DNA of 64,000 nt, taken from the NCBI GenBank assembly GCA_030323885.1, contig JASIRB010003633.1, forward strand, positions 1 through 64,000. Reading direction: 5' to 3'. The DNA is from Branchipolynoe longqiensis (lineage: Eukaryota; Annelida; Polychaeta; Phyllodocida; Polynoidae). The notes beneath the pieces are model-generated. The model saw nothing but the letters and a program-made list of their open reading frames with translations. It had not been told where the DNA came from and ran no database searches. The position numbers and the translations under genes are program-made. This document shows, one piece after another, positions 20,735-31,390 of the stretch (positions within the stretch are counted from its first letter, which is position 1; the number at the start of each line of letters is the position of its first letter).

Positions 20735-21358
20735 GGTCTTCCAGCCATTTTTCAGTTCAGTGTTATTTACACAAAAGGTATATAGAATAAGGTGTACAAT
20801 ACCTGTTGAATAGACAATTTGCACCATGTAACACAATGAAATTCTGAAACCCAAAAGTTCCATAACAATATGGTACAGTAGTGTCATATAACTAGATCAA
20901 TATTAGTCAGATCAATGTGAGTATTTACATAGTATTTAGAATGTAAGCAGAAGTTATCTTCTGTATTCAGTTGGTAAACTTGTAGTAAGTTTTAATCTTC
21001 AGTTGCAGTTAGGCAAGCTGTATATAAATGTTGGTTTGTTAGGAAAATTCTAGTGTAACTCTAATGTAGCTAGTTATGTGAGTTTATGAATTATGTTGTT
21101 GGGGTGGGGTTGTTAATAATACACTGGACCATCTGTGACCAGTGAAGCAGTGGGACCAATCCCAGTGCATTTAGGTCTTAAATTTTACATTTTTACCTGG
21201 ACTGTCTCTGTCATCGTATATGGTTGACTGGAGATAACAGAGGAACAGCAACAAATTAAAAAAGTGGGGGCTGGGGGTGGGGTGGGGGGGGGGGAGAAAC
21301 CGAGGCTGAGGGTTTGGTGGTCTGCCACTTACTGTATGGTGACGCCATGGAACATACT

Positions 21359-24256
21359 TTACTGCAACTGCATAAGGGCCTGCCCAATCCGATGTACTCT
21401 TAGTGAGTTTTTAAATTCTAGGTAAGAGGACGCTGCCCTGGTTCTGGTTGGTAGGTTGTTCCACATCATGCTGCCTTTGTAAATTGGTGCTTTAATTAGT
21501 TTGTTTGTGGAAGGCTTGGGGACTTTGAGTAGAGTGGAATCAGCCCGTCTAGTATTCCTTTTTGTGTTTTCTATATATTGGATATCTCTGGCTCTTCTGT
21601 ACATAAGTGATAGGAGATGTGAATCTCTTCTAACCATTAGGTAATCTAGGTTTGCTTTGTCATGCATTTCCTGTACACTTAGTGTTTTGCCCCAATAAAT
21701 TGTTCTTAACGCCTGGTTGTGGATCCTTTGTAGCTTAGTCAGTTGCTGCTTTGTGAGCAATCCATAAATTATATCATTATAGTCTATTATTGGTAGAACT
21801 GTTGATTTATACAGCAGTAGGGCAGTGTTTTCGCTTATGAAGCTCCACATCTTCCTGATTGTAGTCATTTTTAGTGCCAATGATTGAGTTAGTCTAGCCA
21901 GCTGTTGATTCCCACTTAAGGTAGAATCAATCACTGTTCCTAAGTACCTGTATGCACTTGCCTCCTTAATTTGATTTCCGCCAATATGCAGTGTTATGGG
22001 TTGTGCCCTTGCCTTCCTTGCTTTGGTGCCATAAATGACAAACTCAGTTTTATTGGTGTTAAGGGATAGTTTGTTTTCACTACACCACAGGTTAACCCTG
22101 GTCAGCACTGTCCGAACCTGATCGGTTGCTATTTGGAAATCTTTATTTTGTACTGTGAGTGCTGCATCGTCTGCAAATAATGTGAATGTTGCATCCTCTG
22201 ATACTTGGGGTAAATCATTTATAAAGATTAAAAACAGAAGGGGGCCCAGGGTTGAACCCTGCGGAACTCCAGTTTTAATAGTCCTGATGGTTGACACAGT
22301 GTCATTAAGTTTTGTGCATTGTTTCCTATTAGTTAAGTAGATGGCCATGAATGTACAGGTTTTCTTCCCCAATCCTGCTTTCTGGATTTTCTGCAATAGT
22401 ATTCTATGGTCAATTGTATCGAAAGCTTTTTTGAAGTCGAGGTATACTGCAATTGTTAGTTCACCTTTGTCCATGTTGGTCAATAACTCATCCATAAGAG
22501 AGGCCAATGCCCTAGTTGTTGATCTGTCTTTTCTAAATCCATTTTGTTGAGTGGTTAGGTAATTTGAAGACTCTAAAAATGTTTTTATCTCATCATGTAT
22601 TATTTGTTCTATGATTTTGCCAGGAAGAGGGAGAATAGATATTGGGCGCAGCTCACTACAGTATCTTGGGTTATTGGTCTTTGGGATGGGTGAAACTGTA
22701 GCTAGTTTCCAGCTTTCCGGAAAAATACCAGTGTTGACCACTAGGTTATACAGGTAAGTGAATTCATTTATAAGTGCAGTAATTGAAACCTTCATTAGGG
22801 CTGAGCTGATGTCTTTAATGCCAGATGACTTATATGTTGATGCAGCATTGACCTTTCTGAGGATTTGCTCCTGTGTTATCTCAGTCAAATCATACGTCTG
22901 ATCATTGGTGGTGACCGTGTAGGTGTCCTGACTATCTACAGCCTGGTCAAACTTTCTGGCAAGATTCTCACCTACATCAATAAAGTAGTTGTTAATCTCT
23001 TCTGCCAGGAGGCTATCTAGTATTCTCTCCCCGTTGTCCTCGTTACTAAGGTTGCTGATAATGGATTTTCCTTCTGGGTTAATTTGTTGCAGTTCATGCC
23101 AGAGTCTCTTAGGATTTTGCTTATACTTATTTATCTGGTCTAAACAGTGCCTAGACTTGGCTTTTCGCACCTCATTTCTGGCCTTCCTGACCATACATTC
23201 AGCTATAAATTGATCCACAGGGTCTCTTGTTATATCTGATTTCCGAATGAAATAATCTCTGTCCTGTTGTAATTCTAGGAGTTCATTGTTCAAATAACCA
23301 GCTGTTTTGTTTCTTATGTCAAGTCTAACCAGGGGACAGTGTTTGTTTGCAGCATTGACAATCATTTCTTGTATCATGTCCCAGCATTTGTTTGGATCTT
23401 CCTCTGATAGTAGTTCTGCTGTATTGTTTTCCCTCAAAGTGGCTGCTAGATCATTGAAGTTACAATTCCTGTAGGTGCGGCCCCAGTAGATGGTGGTTCT
23501 TTTGTCATTTCTGGGCTTTTTCTTTATTATATATATTGGTTTATGGTCGCTTATATTGTAGTTCAATACACCTGATTTTGTACAGTATTTGATATTAGTG
23601 AAAGCAAGGTCTATTGTTTTTTGTGTGGTCCTTGTTACTCTAGTCGGTTGTTTAATTACTTGCTGGAGTTCATGTTCTGCCGCAAATTGTTTCATATAGC
23701 CTGCAGGTGGGTGCCTCTTAGCGCTGTAGTCAATGTTAAAATCACCAATTAGGAGCACTTCATACTTATTAATGTCTGGGATCTGATTCATTGACATGCA
23801 TATTTGCTCTATTGCTTCATTTATGTTTCCATTTGGAGGTCTGTAGATGTTACCTATTAATATTCTTTTTGTGTAGGGTCTAGTTATGACAGCCCATTGG
23901 AGTTCAATGTTTGGATTAGAGCAATTTTGTTCCAAATACTTGTCTGCACTCACGTGCAGGTCAGTCCTGCAATAGATCCCTAAACCTCCACCATTCTTGA
24001 CCTGAACACTTTGTAGTTTTGTCTTCCTATCAGCTCTAAGAAACCGGTAATTAGGGATTGATGTTAACTTTGTCTCCATAGATTTATTGAGCCATGTCTC
24101 AGATATTGTGAATATATCAAACCCTGATCTTGGTAGGTCTAGTCTTAGTTGTTCTATCTTATGGGTTAAGCTGCGTACATTCAGGTGGCCAATCTTAAAT
24201 CCAGGGAGGCCCTTTAAATCGCTTAGAGGAAGCTTGCCTTCCTGACATCACCTGTT
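21359..24256 (-). CDS. LINE ORF2: AP endonuclease and reverse transcriptase
   Basis: A long open frame. From its first ATG (24079) it encodes 906 residues, but the frame stays open up to 24256 and adds the endonuclease start with HLNVRSL, FDIFTISETWL. Numbering from the ATG: GNIYRPPNGN near 76, GDFN 112-115 and SDH 177-179 (AP-endonuclease catalytic motifs), then RT with KAFDTIDH, GVPQGS and FADD at 635-638. It ends without RNase H. The layout (endonuclease, RT, no RNase H) and an A tail with 3' hairpin place it in the CR1/L2 group; the exact clade is not resolved. No upstream ATG exists in frame, so initiation may use a frameshift or reinitiation; a frame at 24223-24459 could supply the N-terminus. 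Confidence 0.9.
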
Positions 24257-24459
24257 TTGTTTATCCTCCAATTTCCCTCAGCATAGTTCTCAACCCCCAT
24301 GTCCCGGCGCCCCAATGCCCCAACAAATATAAGTTTACATGAATTAATTAGGTTTCCAGTCAACCAGTGTTTTAAAGTAGGTCCAGTTTCCCTAGACCAC
24401 AGCCAGCCAGTCCCACATTGGAGTGTGGAAAATACCAATGTAGTAACTCCATTGGCCAT

Positions 24460-25680
24460 CCTATTGTTGTATTAGTATTAATTAGTGCTTTAAGGTTAAC
24501 ACTAATCAGACAATTCCAAGCTGGAGAATCTGTGTGAGTTTTGCATGTCTCTCTTCAATTATAGTGTAAACTGTTAATATGTCATTGTTTGAGCATGTCT
24601 ATAAGTTTAGTGCTAGCATACAGAATGGTGGGGGCCTGATATCCTCTTTGACACTGATTCTAACAGGCATGCATTGGATTGGTTAGTGGATAGTGGGTCG
24701 GTAGGAAATGGATGGACCAGACTACATGTATCTCTGAAGTCTGGAGATAATAGCCAATCAATGAACAGTTTTCAGGAGTGGCACAATGTAGTCCAAGTAA
24801 TCTTTGTCTTAGGTGGTAAGCACATAGTCTGCCAGCCAACCAGCTGACACACTAGTGGTATGCAGCATGACCACCACATGTTCCAAGACAATACTTTGAA
24901 TAATGTGCACATAATCTGACATCAAATCAACTGATATACTATATTTTCTTGGATGCTGTTTGAGTAATAGGTCCATAGCATGACAGTAATAGGTACAAAG
25001 CATGGCAGCTCCATATTCTAAGATAGCGCATAACCACCAACCACTTGACTCACAACTGGCATGTAGCACGGCAGTTATAAATTCCAGGATTGTGTTTGAC
25101 TAACACATACACAGTATGACAGTCAACCAGCCGACCTGGCAGCATACTCATCATGGCAGCTAAATATTCTAAGAAGTAAGATACAGTTTGATTAACGAAC
25201 AGAAAAAACAAGGTTTTTTGGGTTATGTTCAGTGAGGTTCCTGCTGTACAACAAGTAGACAGCACCCAATATGTGGCACCCACTCTGCTCAGTGCAATAT
25301 TGGAAACACTGCAGGCTGACAATCAATCACAGCCAGATCACAGGTGTCAGTTCACCCTCACAGGCCCACTAAACTTTAAAAATCATTTGAATCATATCCA
25401 GTCTGGCATCCATATAATGTAACAGTTATATATTTTGGGATACTGTTTAAATAATGGGCACATAACATGACACCCACCCAAGTGATACACCCGTGGTATG
25501 TAGAATGAAAAATGCATGTTCCAGAATATGGCTTGAGCAACTGGCACATGGATATTCACCCACTGCAGCAGCATATAGCATGACAGTTATACATTCTAAG
25601 ACACTGTTCAAGTAACAGGCACACAACAGCCAATCAGCTGGCACAACAGTGCCATGACAGCCATATATTACCGGGAACTA
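24460..25680. repeat. Inter-ORF spacer with diverged ~80-bp repeats
   Basis: From about 24830 the sequence repeats words such as ACACTAGTGGTATGCAGCATGA, CATGTTCCA and ATGGCAGC with heavy divergence at irregular spacing near 80 bp. No coding frame is supported. Words shared with the 45-bp array to the right (CACCAGTGGNATGTAG) suggest that array grew from this older repeat. Confidence 0.6.
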
Positions 25681-25689
25681 TTTTGACTA

Positions 25690-26575
25690 GTGGCTACCCA
25701 ATACAACAATTAGTCAGAGCACCAGTGGTTACACAATACAACTATCAGTCAGCGCACTACTGGGATGTAGTACCCACACAATACAACAATCAGTCAGTGC
25801 ACCAGTGAGATGTAGTGGTCATACAATACAACAATCAGTCAGTGCACCATTGGGATGTAGTGGCCACACAATGCAACAATCAGTCAGTGCATCAGTGGGA
25901 TGTAGTGGTCACAAAATATAGCAATCAGTCAGTGCATCAGTGGGTTGTTGTGGTCACCCAATACAATATTCAGTTAGTGCACCAGTGGGGTGTAGTGCCC
26001 AGAAAATGCAACAATCAGCCAGTGCACCAGTGGTATGTAGTAGTCACACAATACAAAACTCAGTCAGTGCACCAGTGGGAGTGCACCAGTGGGATGTAGT
26101 AGCCACATCATACAACAATTAGTCAGTGCATCAGTGGGATGTAGTAGCCACACGATACAACAATTAGCCAGTGCACCAGTGGGAGTGCACCAGTGGGTGT
26201 AGTAGCCACACAATACAACAATCAGTCAGTGCACCAGTGGGATGTAGTAGCCACACGATACAACAATTAGTGAGTGCATCAGTGGGATGTAGTAGCCACA
26301 CGATACAACAATTAGTCAGTGCATCAGTGGGATGTAGTGGCGACACAATGCAACAATCAGTCAGTGCACCAGTGGGATTACATCAGTGGGATGTAGTAGC
26401 CACACGATACAACAATTAGTCTGTGCATCAGTAGGATGTAGTGGCGACACAATGCAAACAATCAGTCAGTGCACGAGTGGGATGTAGTGGCCACATAATG
26501 CAACAATCAGTCAGTGCATTAGTGGGATGTACCAGCCACACAATACAACAATCAGTCAGAGTATCAGTGGGATGT
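25690..26575. repeat. 45-bp minisatellite inside the LINE
   Basis: About 20 copies of a 45-bp unit: AGTAGCCACACGATACAAC, AATTAGTCAGTGCATCAG, TGGGATGT. The unit length is a multiple of three, producing spurious 15-residue-periodic frames on both strands. It sits between ORF1 and ORF2. Partial extra CACCAGTGGGAGTG inserts break the periodicity near 26085 and 26175. Confidence 0.95.
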
Positions 26576-26804
26576 AGCATGCCAGCTAGATAGTCCTAGG
26601 TAGAGTTTTAGTGGTGAATGCATGGTAGAACAGTTAACGACTCGATACACCAGTGGTATGTAGCATGATACAGATTCAGTCAAATGTTTTTGGGTTATAT
26701 TTGGCAAGGTCGCTGTTGTATTGCTAGTAAACATCTCACAATAGACATTATTTAAAAAAATTCCAAACCTGTTGTCCCTCACTTCATTTGCATTACAATA
26801 CTGG

Positions 26805-27540
26805 CTACACATCTCCATGTCTGGCAATCCTGATGCTTTCCCGCTTAGATACAAGTGCCAGTCCCAGCTTATTGAGGCCTTTGAATGATTTATCTCTCAG
26901 CTCCCGACTATGCAGGGTTGCTCCGATTCCATAAAAGGAATTAGTGGTAGCTTCGTGGAGAGTGAGGTTACCAGTATCCATGAGCATATCCATCAAGTCT
27001 GGGTTTTGATCAAACTTTAGATCCAAGACTCTTTTCAGTACGGTCTCCCTTTGTTGACGCCAGTCTGGTGAATCAGGAACCTGGTCAGCAATCCGCTTTG
27101 CTTCCAGTGGGGTGGGTGCCATAACAACCTGTCTAGAGTGATCCACTTCACCCACAGCCCTACACTTTTCTGCCTGAAACATGTGCTCTGCTGTTGGGTA
27201 GATTGTGTCATTGTCTTCAATGGGTGAGGCAAAAAAGTTTGACAGGAACGAATGTTCCGAGTGGAAGTATAGTCCCTCATCAAACCGGACTGTCTTAGCC
27301 TTGGCCAGAGAAAAGCGAGGTGGGAGAAGATTTTGCTCTGTCTGTTTATATTTTTTTCCATCGATAACAACTCCGTCCCCATGGACACGCACTTCGCTGC
27401 CGCTAGCTCTGGCCAGTGCTGCCACTGACCGATAATCTTCACGCATCTTGTGGGTTAGGGTGGTGACATCATCATTAATAAAAATACCTTTATATTTATC
27501 TGAGTCTTTGAGTTTGGTCCTGTACAGATCGGAACGAGAT
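26805..27540 (-). CDS. NADAR domain fused to LINE ORF1 C-terminus
   Basis: The frame 26805-27446 (213 residues from its ATG) is open upstream to about 27540 and continues the ORF1 text one nucleotide out of frame. After a short ORF1 C-terminal segment (GIFINDD...) comes a NADAR-like domain: FHSEHSFLSNFFASPI (residues 61-76), YPTAEHMFQAEKCR (83-96), an EAKRIADQVP-DW region (115-129), LDLKFDQNPDLMDMLMDTG (141-159) and HEATTNSFYGIGATL (164-178). NADAR/YbiA proteins act on ADP-ribose-like or riboflavin-pathway N-glycosidic bonds. The late motif usually has an acidic residue and WG; here NSFYGIG is seen, so activity is uncertain. Spacing and motifs otherwise look intact, suggesting selection until recently. 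Confidence 0.8.
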
Positions 27541-28158
27541 CATAATTGATCGAGGATGAATGGCAGTGTAGCCCTGGTGGTTTGATCTCGTATGTGGTAG
27601 CATTTGTCGCTTGCCCATCCGGTAGATTGACACCATGGCAGCTGGGTCAACTCCCACATTCAAGTAAGCAGTCAACTCCGCCACATATCGATGTAGGTCC
27701 TCTGCCTCCTCTTCAGGCTTTCCATCCAATTTCATATTGCAAATCCTAGTGCGGTTCTCCATGTTATTTAGTTGCATTGTCAGCCTCCTGTTGTTCTCCT
27801 CGGTGATGCTAAGCTTGTAAGCTGCTAGGCGTAAATTCCGGCTGTCAACACTATGTTGTCGGCGACTGTCTGCAAGGAGGGCCGTCAGGTTTGCCATGTC
27901 ATTGGTCACCTTGTCCACAAGACTTTCATTGCTTACTCTAATCTCAGTCAGACTGTTATTAAGCTTGTCTTCCATTCTATCCAGTCTTGCCATTATGAGG
28001 GCTAATGTTGGGATAGTGGAATCATGTTCAGATTGATTTCTGGAGTGGGGTGAGTGTGTTGTTGGCGATGATGGGCAGTCGACAGTCCCGGAGCCAGAAG
28101 CCACAACCGGCGTCTTCCCACGTGTGCGGGCCTTATCCCCAACTGTTTTCTGTGACAT
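27496..28158 (-). pseudogene. LINE ORF1 N-terminal part: coiled coil and RRM-like domain
   Basis: The likely start is the ATG at 28158 (MSQKTVGDKARTRGK); in-frame text upstream lacks an ATG. A Ser/Thr/Pro-rich head is followed by a heptad-rich stretch (IMARLDRMEDKLNNSL through ENNRRLTMQLNNMENR), a coiled coil that would trimerise, and then an RRM-like segment with RICNMKLDGKPEEEAED and IMISFRSV. This is the L1-type ORF1 RNA-chaperone layout. The frame stops at 27496 because of a one-base indel near 27530, after which the text continues into the NADAR frame. Confidence 0.8.
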
Positions 28159-28489
28159 TTTGCTAACACCAGTTTCAACCAAATTATCAATGTGTATTGA
28201 AATGTTCCAGGCCAGCCTTTTGGATAAGGCTAATTTATACGCGAGCTTTCTAACACTGGCACTGTCACACACCGGAGGCTGTAGTACCAACCATAAAATT
28301 TAGAATATGTATCAGTAAGATATTACGGGCTCACCGGCCTTGTAAATTTTAATTTCTCTGTGGATCCTCAGACATTGACACCACCATGCCAGCAAGTCAC
28401 AATTTGCATCACTCCTACTTGAGCGTAGCTTGAACAGATAAGTCTGATTCGAATCTGCCACATATGCCTATGAAATCGGTAGCTGTGTC

Positions 28490-28983
28490 ACTCATGCACA
28501 GAAAACCAGTTCAAACTCACCAGAGTGTGAGCTCCTGTCACTCAAATCCGGGCCAACCACCTTTTACTTGTATTATCACTCACTCACAACATTGGCTTTT
28601 TGTGTGATATTTAACTGATTATGTCCAAAATATGGTATCCTTGAATTCCCTAAGTTAAAATGATCCTCCTTGTATAGTCTGTATCTGTCTTTTTAGTAGG
28701 AGATGTTATATTTACCGTGTAATTACACTGTGTGGCACTCATGCACAGAAAACCAGTTCAAACTCACCAGAGTGTGAGCTCCTGTCACTCAAATCAGTGC
28801 CTACCACCTTTTACTTGTATTATCACTTAATCACAACATTGACTTTTTGTGTGATATTTAACTGATTATGTCCAAAATATGGTATCCTTGAGTTCTCTAA
28901 GTTAAAATGATCCTCCTTGAATAGTCTGTAGCTGTGTTTTAGTAGGAGACAATTTATTTTCCGTATAGTTACAGCTCCAGCTT
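28490..28983. repeat. 247-bp tandem duplication in the LINE leader
   Basis: Two successive copies starting ACTCATGCACAGAAAACCAG at 28490 and 28737, with the same downstream words (TTTTACTTGTATTATCAC, GATTATGTCCAAAATATGG). They differ at a few percent of positions. They lie upstream of ORF1, the position where monomer-type promoters occur in some LINEs, so a promoter role is plausible but untested. Confidence 0.85.
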
Positions 28984-28987
28984 GTTC

Positions 28988-29007
28988 GCACGAGTGTTTA
29001 CTCGTGC
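28988..29007. promoter_or_regulatory. Perfect hairpin at the LINE 5' end
   Basis: GCACGAGTGTTTACTCGTGC: an 8-bp perfect stem with a 4-nt loop, ~20 bp from the 5' terminus of the LINE. It could be a structural element of the RNA leader. Single copy in the window. Confidence 0.55.
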
Positions 29008-29027
29008 GTCATGTCCGTAATATATTA

Positions 29028-29204
29028 TTATATAATTGGAATATTATTATAATGACTTTATAGAAATAACTGGATGAATTAAATATGATTAAAACAGTTT
29101 TCTTAATGCTTCACATGTGAGTTTTATGAAAAGGAGCTATTTTAGAATTTATTTGAACTATTATTTATTTATGAACCAGACCTAAGAAGTCGGAATATTT
29201 TACA
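29028..29204 (-). repeat. 5' LTR of the Gypsy element, outer part
   Basis: It matches 9067-9233 nearly base for base (TATAATTGGAATATTATT to GAATATTTTACA). It is the piece of the 5' LTR displaced 8.4 kb by the LINE insertion. Confidence 0.9.
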
Positions 29205-29285
29205 ATTGTATGATAACATCTACCAGTGCAAAGCTTCAACACCTCATGCATAAGGTATGGCAGTGTTTTGTACATGGGTAACCTT

Positions 29286-29361
29286 GCACCCAAAATGGGA
29301 TTCAAACCCATACTTTTACCATTACAGGACTAGCGTGCTAACCATCAGACTATCTAAGCTT
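29286..29361 (-). repeat. tRNA-derived SINE head
   Basis: On the minus strand: AAGCTTAGATAGTCTGATGG, TTAGCACG, and a T-arm ATGGG-TTTGAAT-CCCAT with a box B-like GGGTTTGAATCCC. Acceptor pairing is weak, so it is a tRNA-derived repeat rather than a gene. Confidence 0.55.
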
Positions 29362-29435
29362 CCTGATGCAATCAACATACCCATAGCTACATCTGCATAT
29401 GTCAATGCACCGCACTGGGGCCGTATTTAGCTGGT

Positions 29436-29500
29436 GGGGGGGGGGGGGGGGGGGTACCGCCCCCCCGCACCCCGCACCCCCCCCCCCCCCCCACGCACAC
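29436..29500. repeat. Homopolymer G then C-rich runs
   Basis: A 19-base G run, TACCG, then C runs of similar length ending in a (CACA) stretch. This is a potential self-complementary G/C hairpin and a likely place of polymerase slippage or assembly error. Confidence 0.8.
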
Positions 29501-29551
29501 ACACAAATACAACCAGTATGTGACCTCCATATAATGCCATTTCCAGCCTCT

Positions 29552-29717
29552 AGTATCAGGATAATGTGACTGGGTCATGGTGCTGGCGGCCTGTCCCCCC
29601 AGTGGGGCAGCACTATAAAAGTCGCTATGAGTGCGCACTGTTACAAGCCGGTACCTGTCCTGATATGACCTTAGATGTTGCCAGGATGTGAAACTCCAAC
29701 AACAAACCAACCAACCT
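29552..29717 (+). repeat. SINE-1 copy, 5'-truncated
   Basis: Body words GGTCATGGTGCTGGCGGCC, AGTGGGGCAGCACTATAAA and GAGTGCGCACTG are followed by the tail CCTGATATGACCTTAGATG, TTGCCAGGATG and an (AACC)n run. The tRNA head is missing. Same family as 51307-51565 and 53905-54182. Confidence 0.85.
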
Positions 29718-29818
29718 AGTGGTGAAGCACTAAAAAGTCGCCATGAGTGTGCAAAGTCACAAGTCCTGATATGACCGCGGATGTTGCCAGGACGTAAAAC
29801 CCCAACAACCAACCAACC
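29718..29818 (+). repeat. Second SINE-1 tail in tandem
   Basis: Directly after the first copy, a partial second one (GTCGCCATGAGTGTGC, then CCTGATATGACCGCGGATG and TTGCCAGGACGTAAAACC) ends in its own (AACC)n tail. Either one SINE inserted into the tail of another, or an internal duplication occurred. Confidence 0.8.
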
Positions 29819-30080
29819 ATATATAATAAATACATATATATATATAAGTATATATAACTCCAACAAACAAAAACTCACCATGAATGGTGCTGCAATCGTC
29901 CTTAATGGGGGTCATGGGAAAGTGGACTGGGTGAAGTGTTTGTAAAACATACAGTCGGCGAGTGGTTAGTAGGGCGCGCCCGGAGTGACCCTCTGATCCG
30001 TCCAGGGGCCGGTCATAAAAGGCGCGTGAATCTGGCGTCTCATCTCGCCCAGCTGACACGCCGCGACCCCTCAGCCCTTA

Positions 30081-31026
30081 TGTGGCTTTCACACTACGAC
30101 GACAAGCCTCGACGACAGCCCAGCGACAGCGACTTCCGGTCTGTCGTCGAGTGTCGTCGGGTGTCGCCTGATTGTCGCCTGATTGTCGCCTGATTGTCGC
30201 CGCGACACACTATCACACTCACACTCACACTCACTATCACACTCACACTCACTATCACACTCACTATCACACTCACACTCACACTCACTATCACACTCAC
30301 TATCACACTCACACTCACTATCACACTCACTCTCACTATCACACTCACACTCACACTCACATTCACACTCACACTCACTATCACACTCACTCTCACTCAC
30401 ATCCACACCCACACTCAGACTTACACCCACATCCACACCCACACTCACTCTGTGTGTGTGTCTCTGTGTCTTTGTGTCTCTGTTGCAGACACACAGAGAC
30501 AGAGACACAGAGACAGAGACACAGAGACACACACACCGAGACACACACAGACACAGAGACAGAGACACAGACACACACATAGAGACACACAGAGACAGAG
30601 TCACACACACAGACACACACAGATACACACACAGAGACACACACACAGAAACACAGAGACACACACACACAGACACACACAGACACACACAGACACAGAG
30701 ACACAGACACACGCATAGAGACACACAGAGACACAGAGTCACACACACAGACACACACAGAGACACACACAGAGACACACACAGACACACAGACACAGAC
30801 ACACACATAGAGACACACACAGAGACACAGAGTCACACACACACACACACAGACACTGTCGTCCCGCTGTCGTCCCGTCTGTCGTCCCGATGTCGTCGGG
30901 CTGTCGTCCGGATGTCGTCCGATTGTCGTCCAACTTAGCCCGAATTTGCATATGTCGTCGTGATTTCGCAAAATCCCAGTCGCCGGGCTGTCGTCATCCC
31001 CTTGTCGTCGTAGTGTGACAGCAGCA
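30081..31026. mobile_element. TIR element B with microsatellite core
   Basis: The ends are inverted: left GGCTTTCACACTACGACGAC, right GTCGTCGTAGTGTGACAGC. The left 100 bp and right 180 bp are built from GACGAC/GTCGTC words. A CACTCA- and CACAGA-type microsatellite (30210-30860) occupies the middle. The subterminal stretch near 30945 shares ATGCAAATT...AAGTTGGA with element A, so A and B are related families. Flanks read TTA on the left and TAA on the right, leaving the target duplication unclear. No coding capacity. Confidence 0.7.
30210..30860. repeat. CACTCA / CACAGA compound microsatellite
   Basis: (TCACACTCAC)n with interspersed CTAT to ~30445, a short (GTGTCTCT) inversion to 30485, then (CACACAGAGA)n to 30860. 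The long open frames here (Ser/His/Thr-, Cys/Val- and Asp/Arg-rich) are compositional artefacts. Confidence 0.95.
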
Positions 31027-31053
31027 TAATTACCCGGCATGTCGCAATGCCTA

Positions 31054-31390
31054 ATGTGGCTGTCACACTACGACGACAAGCCTCGACGACAGCCCAACGA
31101 CAGCGACTTCCAGTCTGTCGTCAAGTGTCGTCGGGTGTCGCCTGATTGTCGCTTGACTGTCGCCTGATTGTCGCCGCGACACATCCGCGTCACCTCCATT
31201 TTCTCGCCTGTCGCCGGATTGTCGTCGGCGTTTTGGACATGTTGAAAAACTTCGATGACAGGCGACGACAGGCGATGTCGCTCGCCTGTCGATACGGTGT
31301 CGCTACGCTGTCGGTCCAGTGTCGATACGGTGTTGTCTTTGTCGTTAAGGTGTCGTCTTTGTCGTGAAGCTGTCGTCGCTTCTCTCTCCA
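31054..31390. mobile_element. Second copy of TIR element B, partial
   Basis: It starts ATGTGGCTGTCACACTACGA and matches the left 130 bp of 30081-31026 closely, then continues with GTCGTC-rich text. A matching right TIR is not seen; the element is either truncated or was overgrown by the ~80-bp repeats that follow. Confidence 0.65.

Larger units (their letters stand above)
20673..29027 (-). mobile_element. Full-length CR1/L2-like LINE with NADAR-bearing ORF1
   Basis: An 8.35-kb insertion in the Gypsy 5' LTR: the LTR reads continuously across GTGGTACTTAT|ATAATTGG at 9061-9075 but is split here, with a short TTAT duplication (20669-20672 and 29028-29031). The 3' end is a T-run on the plus strand (20673-20681), i.e. 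a poly(A) tail. On the minus strand the order is: 5' hairpin, two 247-bp leader repeats, ORF1 (coiled coil, RRM-like, NADAR), a repeat-filled spacer of ~2.5 kb, ORF2 (endonuclease, RT), a ~690-bp 3' UTR and a 3' stem-loop. The borders show that all these parts arrived as one insertion, or grew inside it afterwards. Confidence 0.85.
7880..29204 (-). mobile_element. Ty3/Gypsy-like LTR element, with nested LINEs
   Basis: Two matching LTRs, 7880-9233 and 18866-29204 (the latter split by two insertions), bracket a 9.6-kb internal region whose coding strand is minus. Both LTRs start TGTTAACTAGCGG and end GAATATTTTACA on the plus strand, so the boundaries are exact (TGT...ACA in either orientation). 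The LTRs differ by a few percent by eye, implying an old insertion. No matching target duplication flanks the outer ends. The internal region has a leader, a Gag-protease-integrase frame, and 4.2 kb of noncoding 3' sequence; RT and RNase H were not found. Confidence 0.9.

Noticed and set aside
25690..26575. CRISPR-like array (regular repeat with spacers)
   Set aside because: The whole 45-bp unit is repeated with no unique spacers, there are no cas genes, and the context is eukaryotic.
7875..29209. Target duplication around the Gypsy element
   Set aside because: CACAG on the left and ATTGT on the right do not match, although the LTR borders are exact. Rearrangement or decay is possible.
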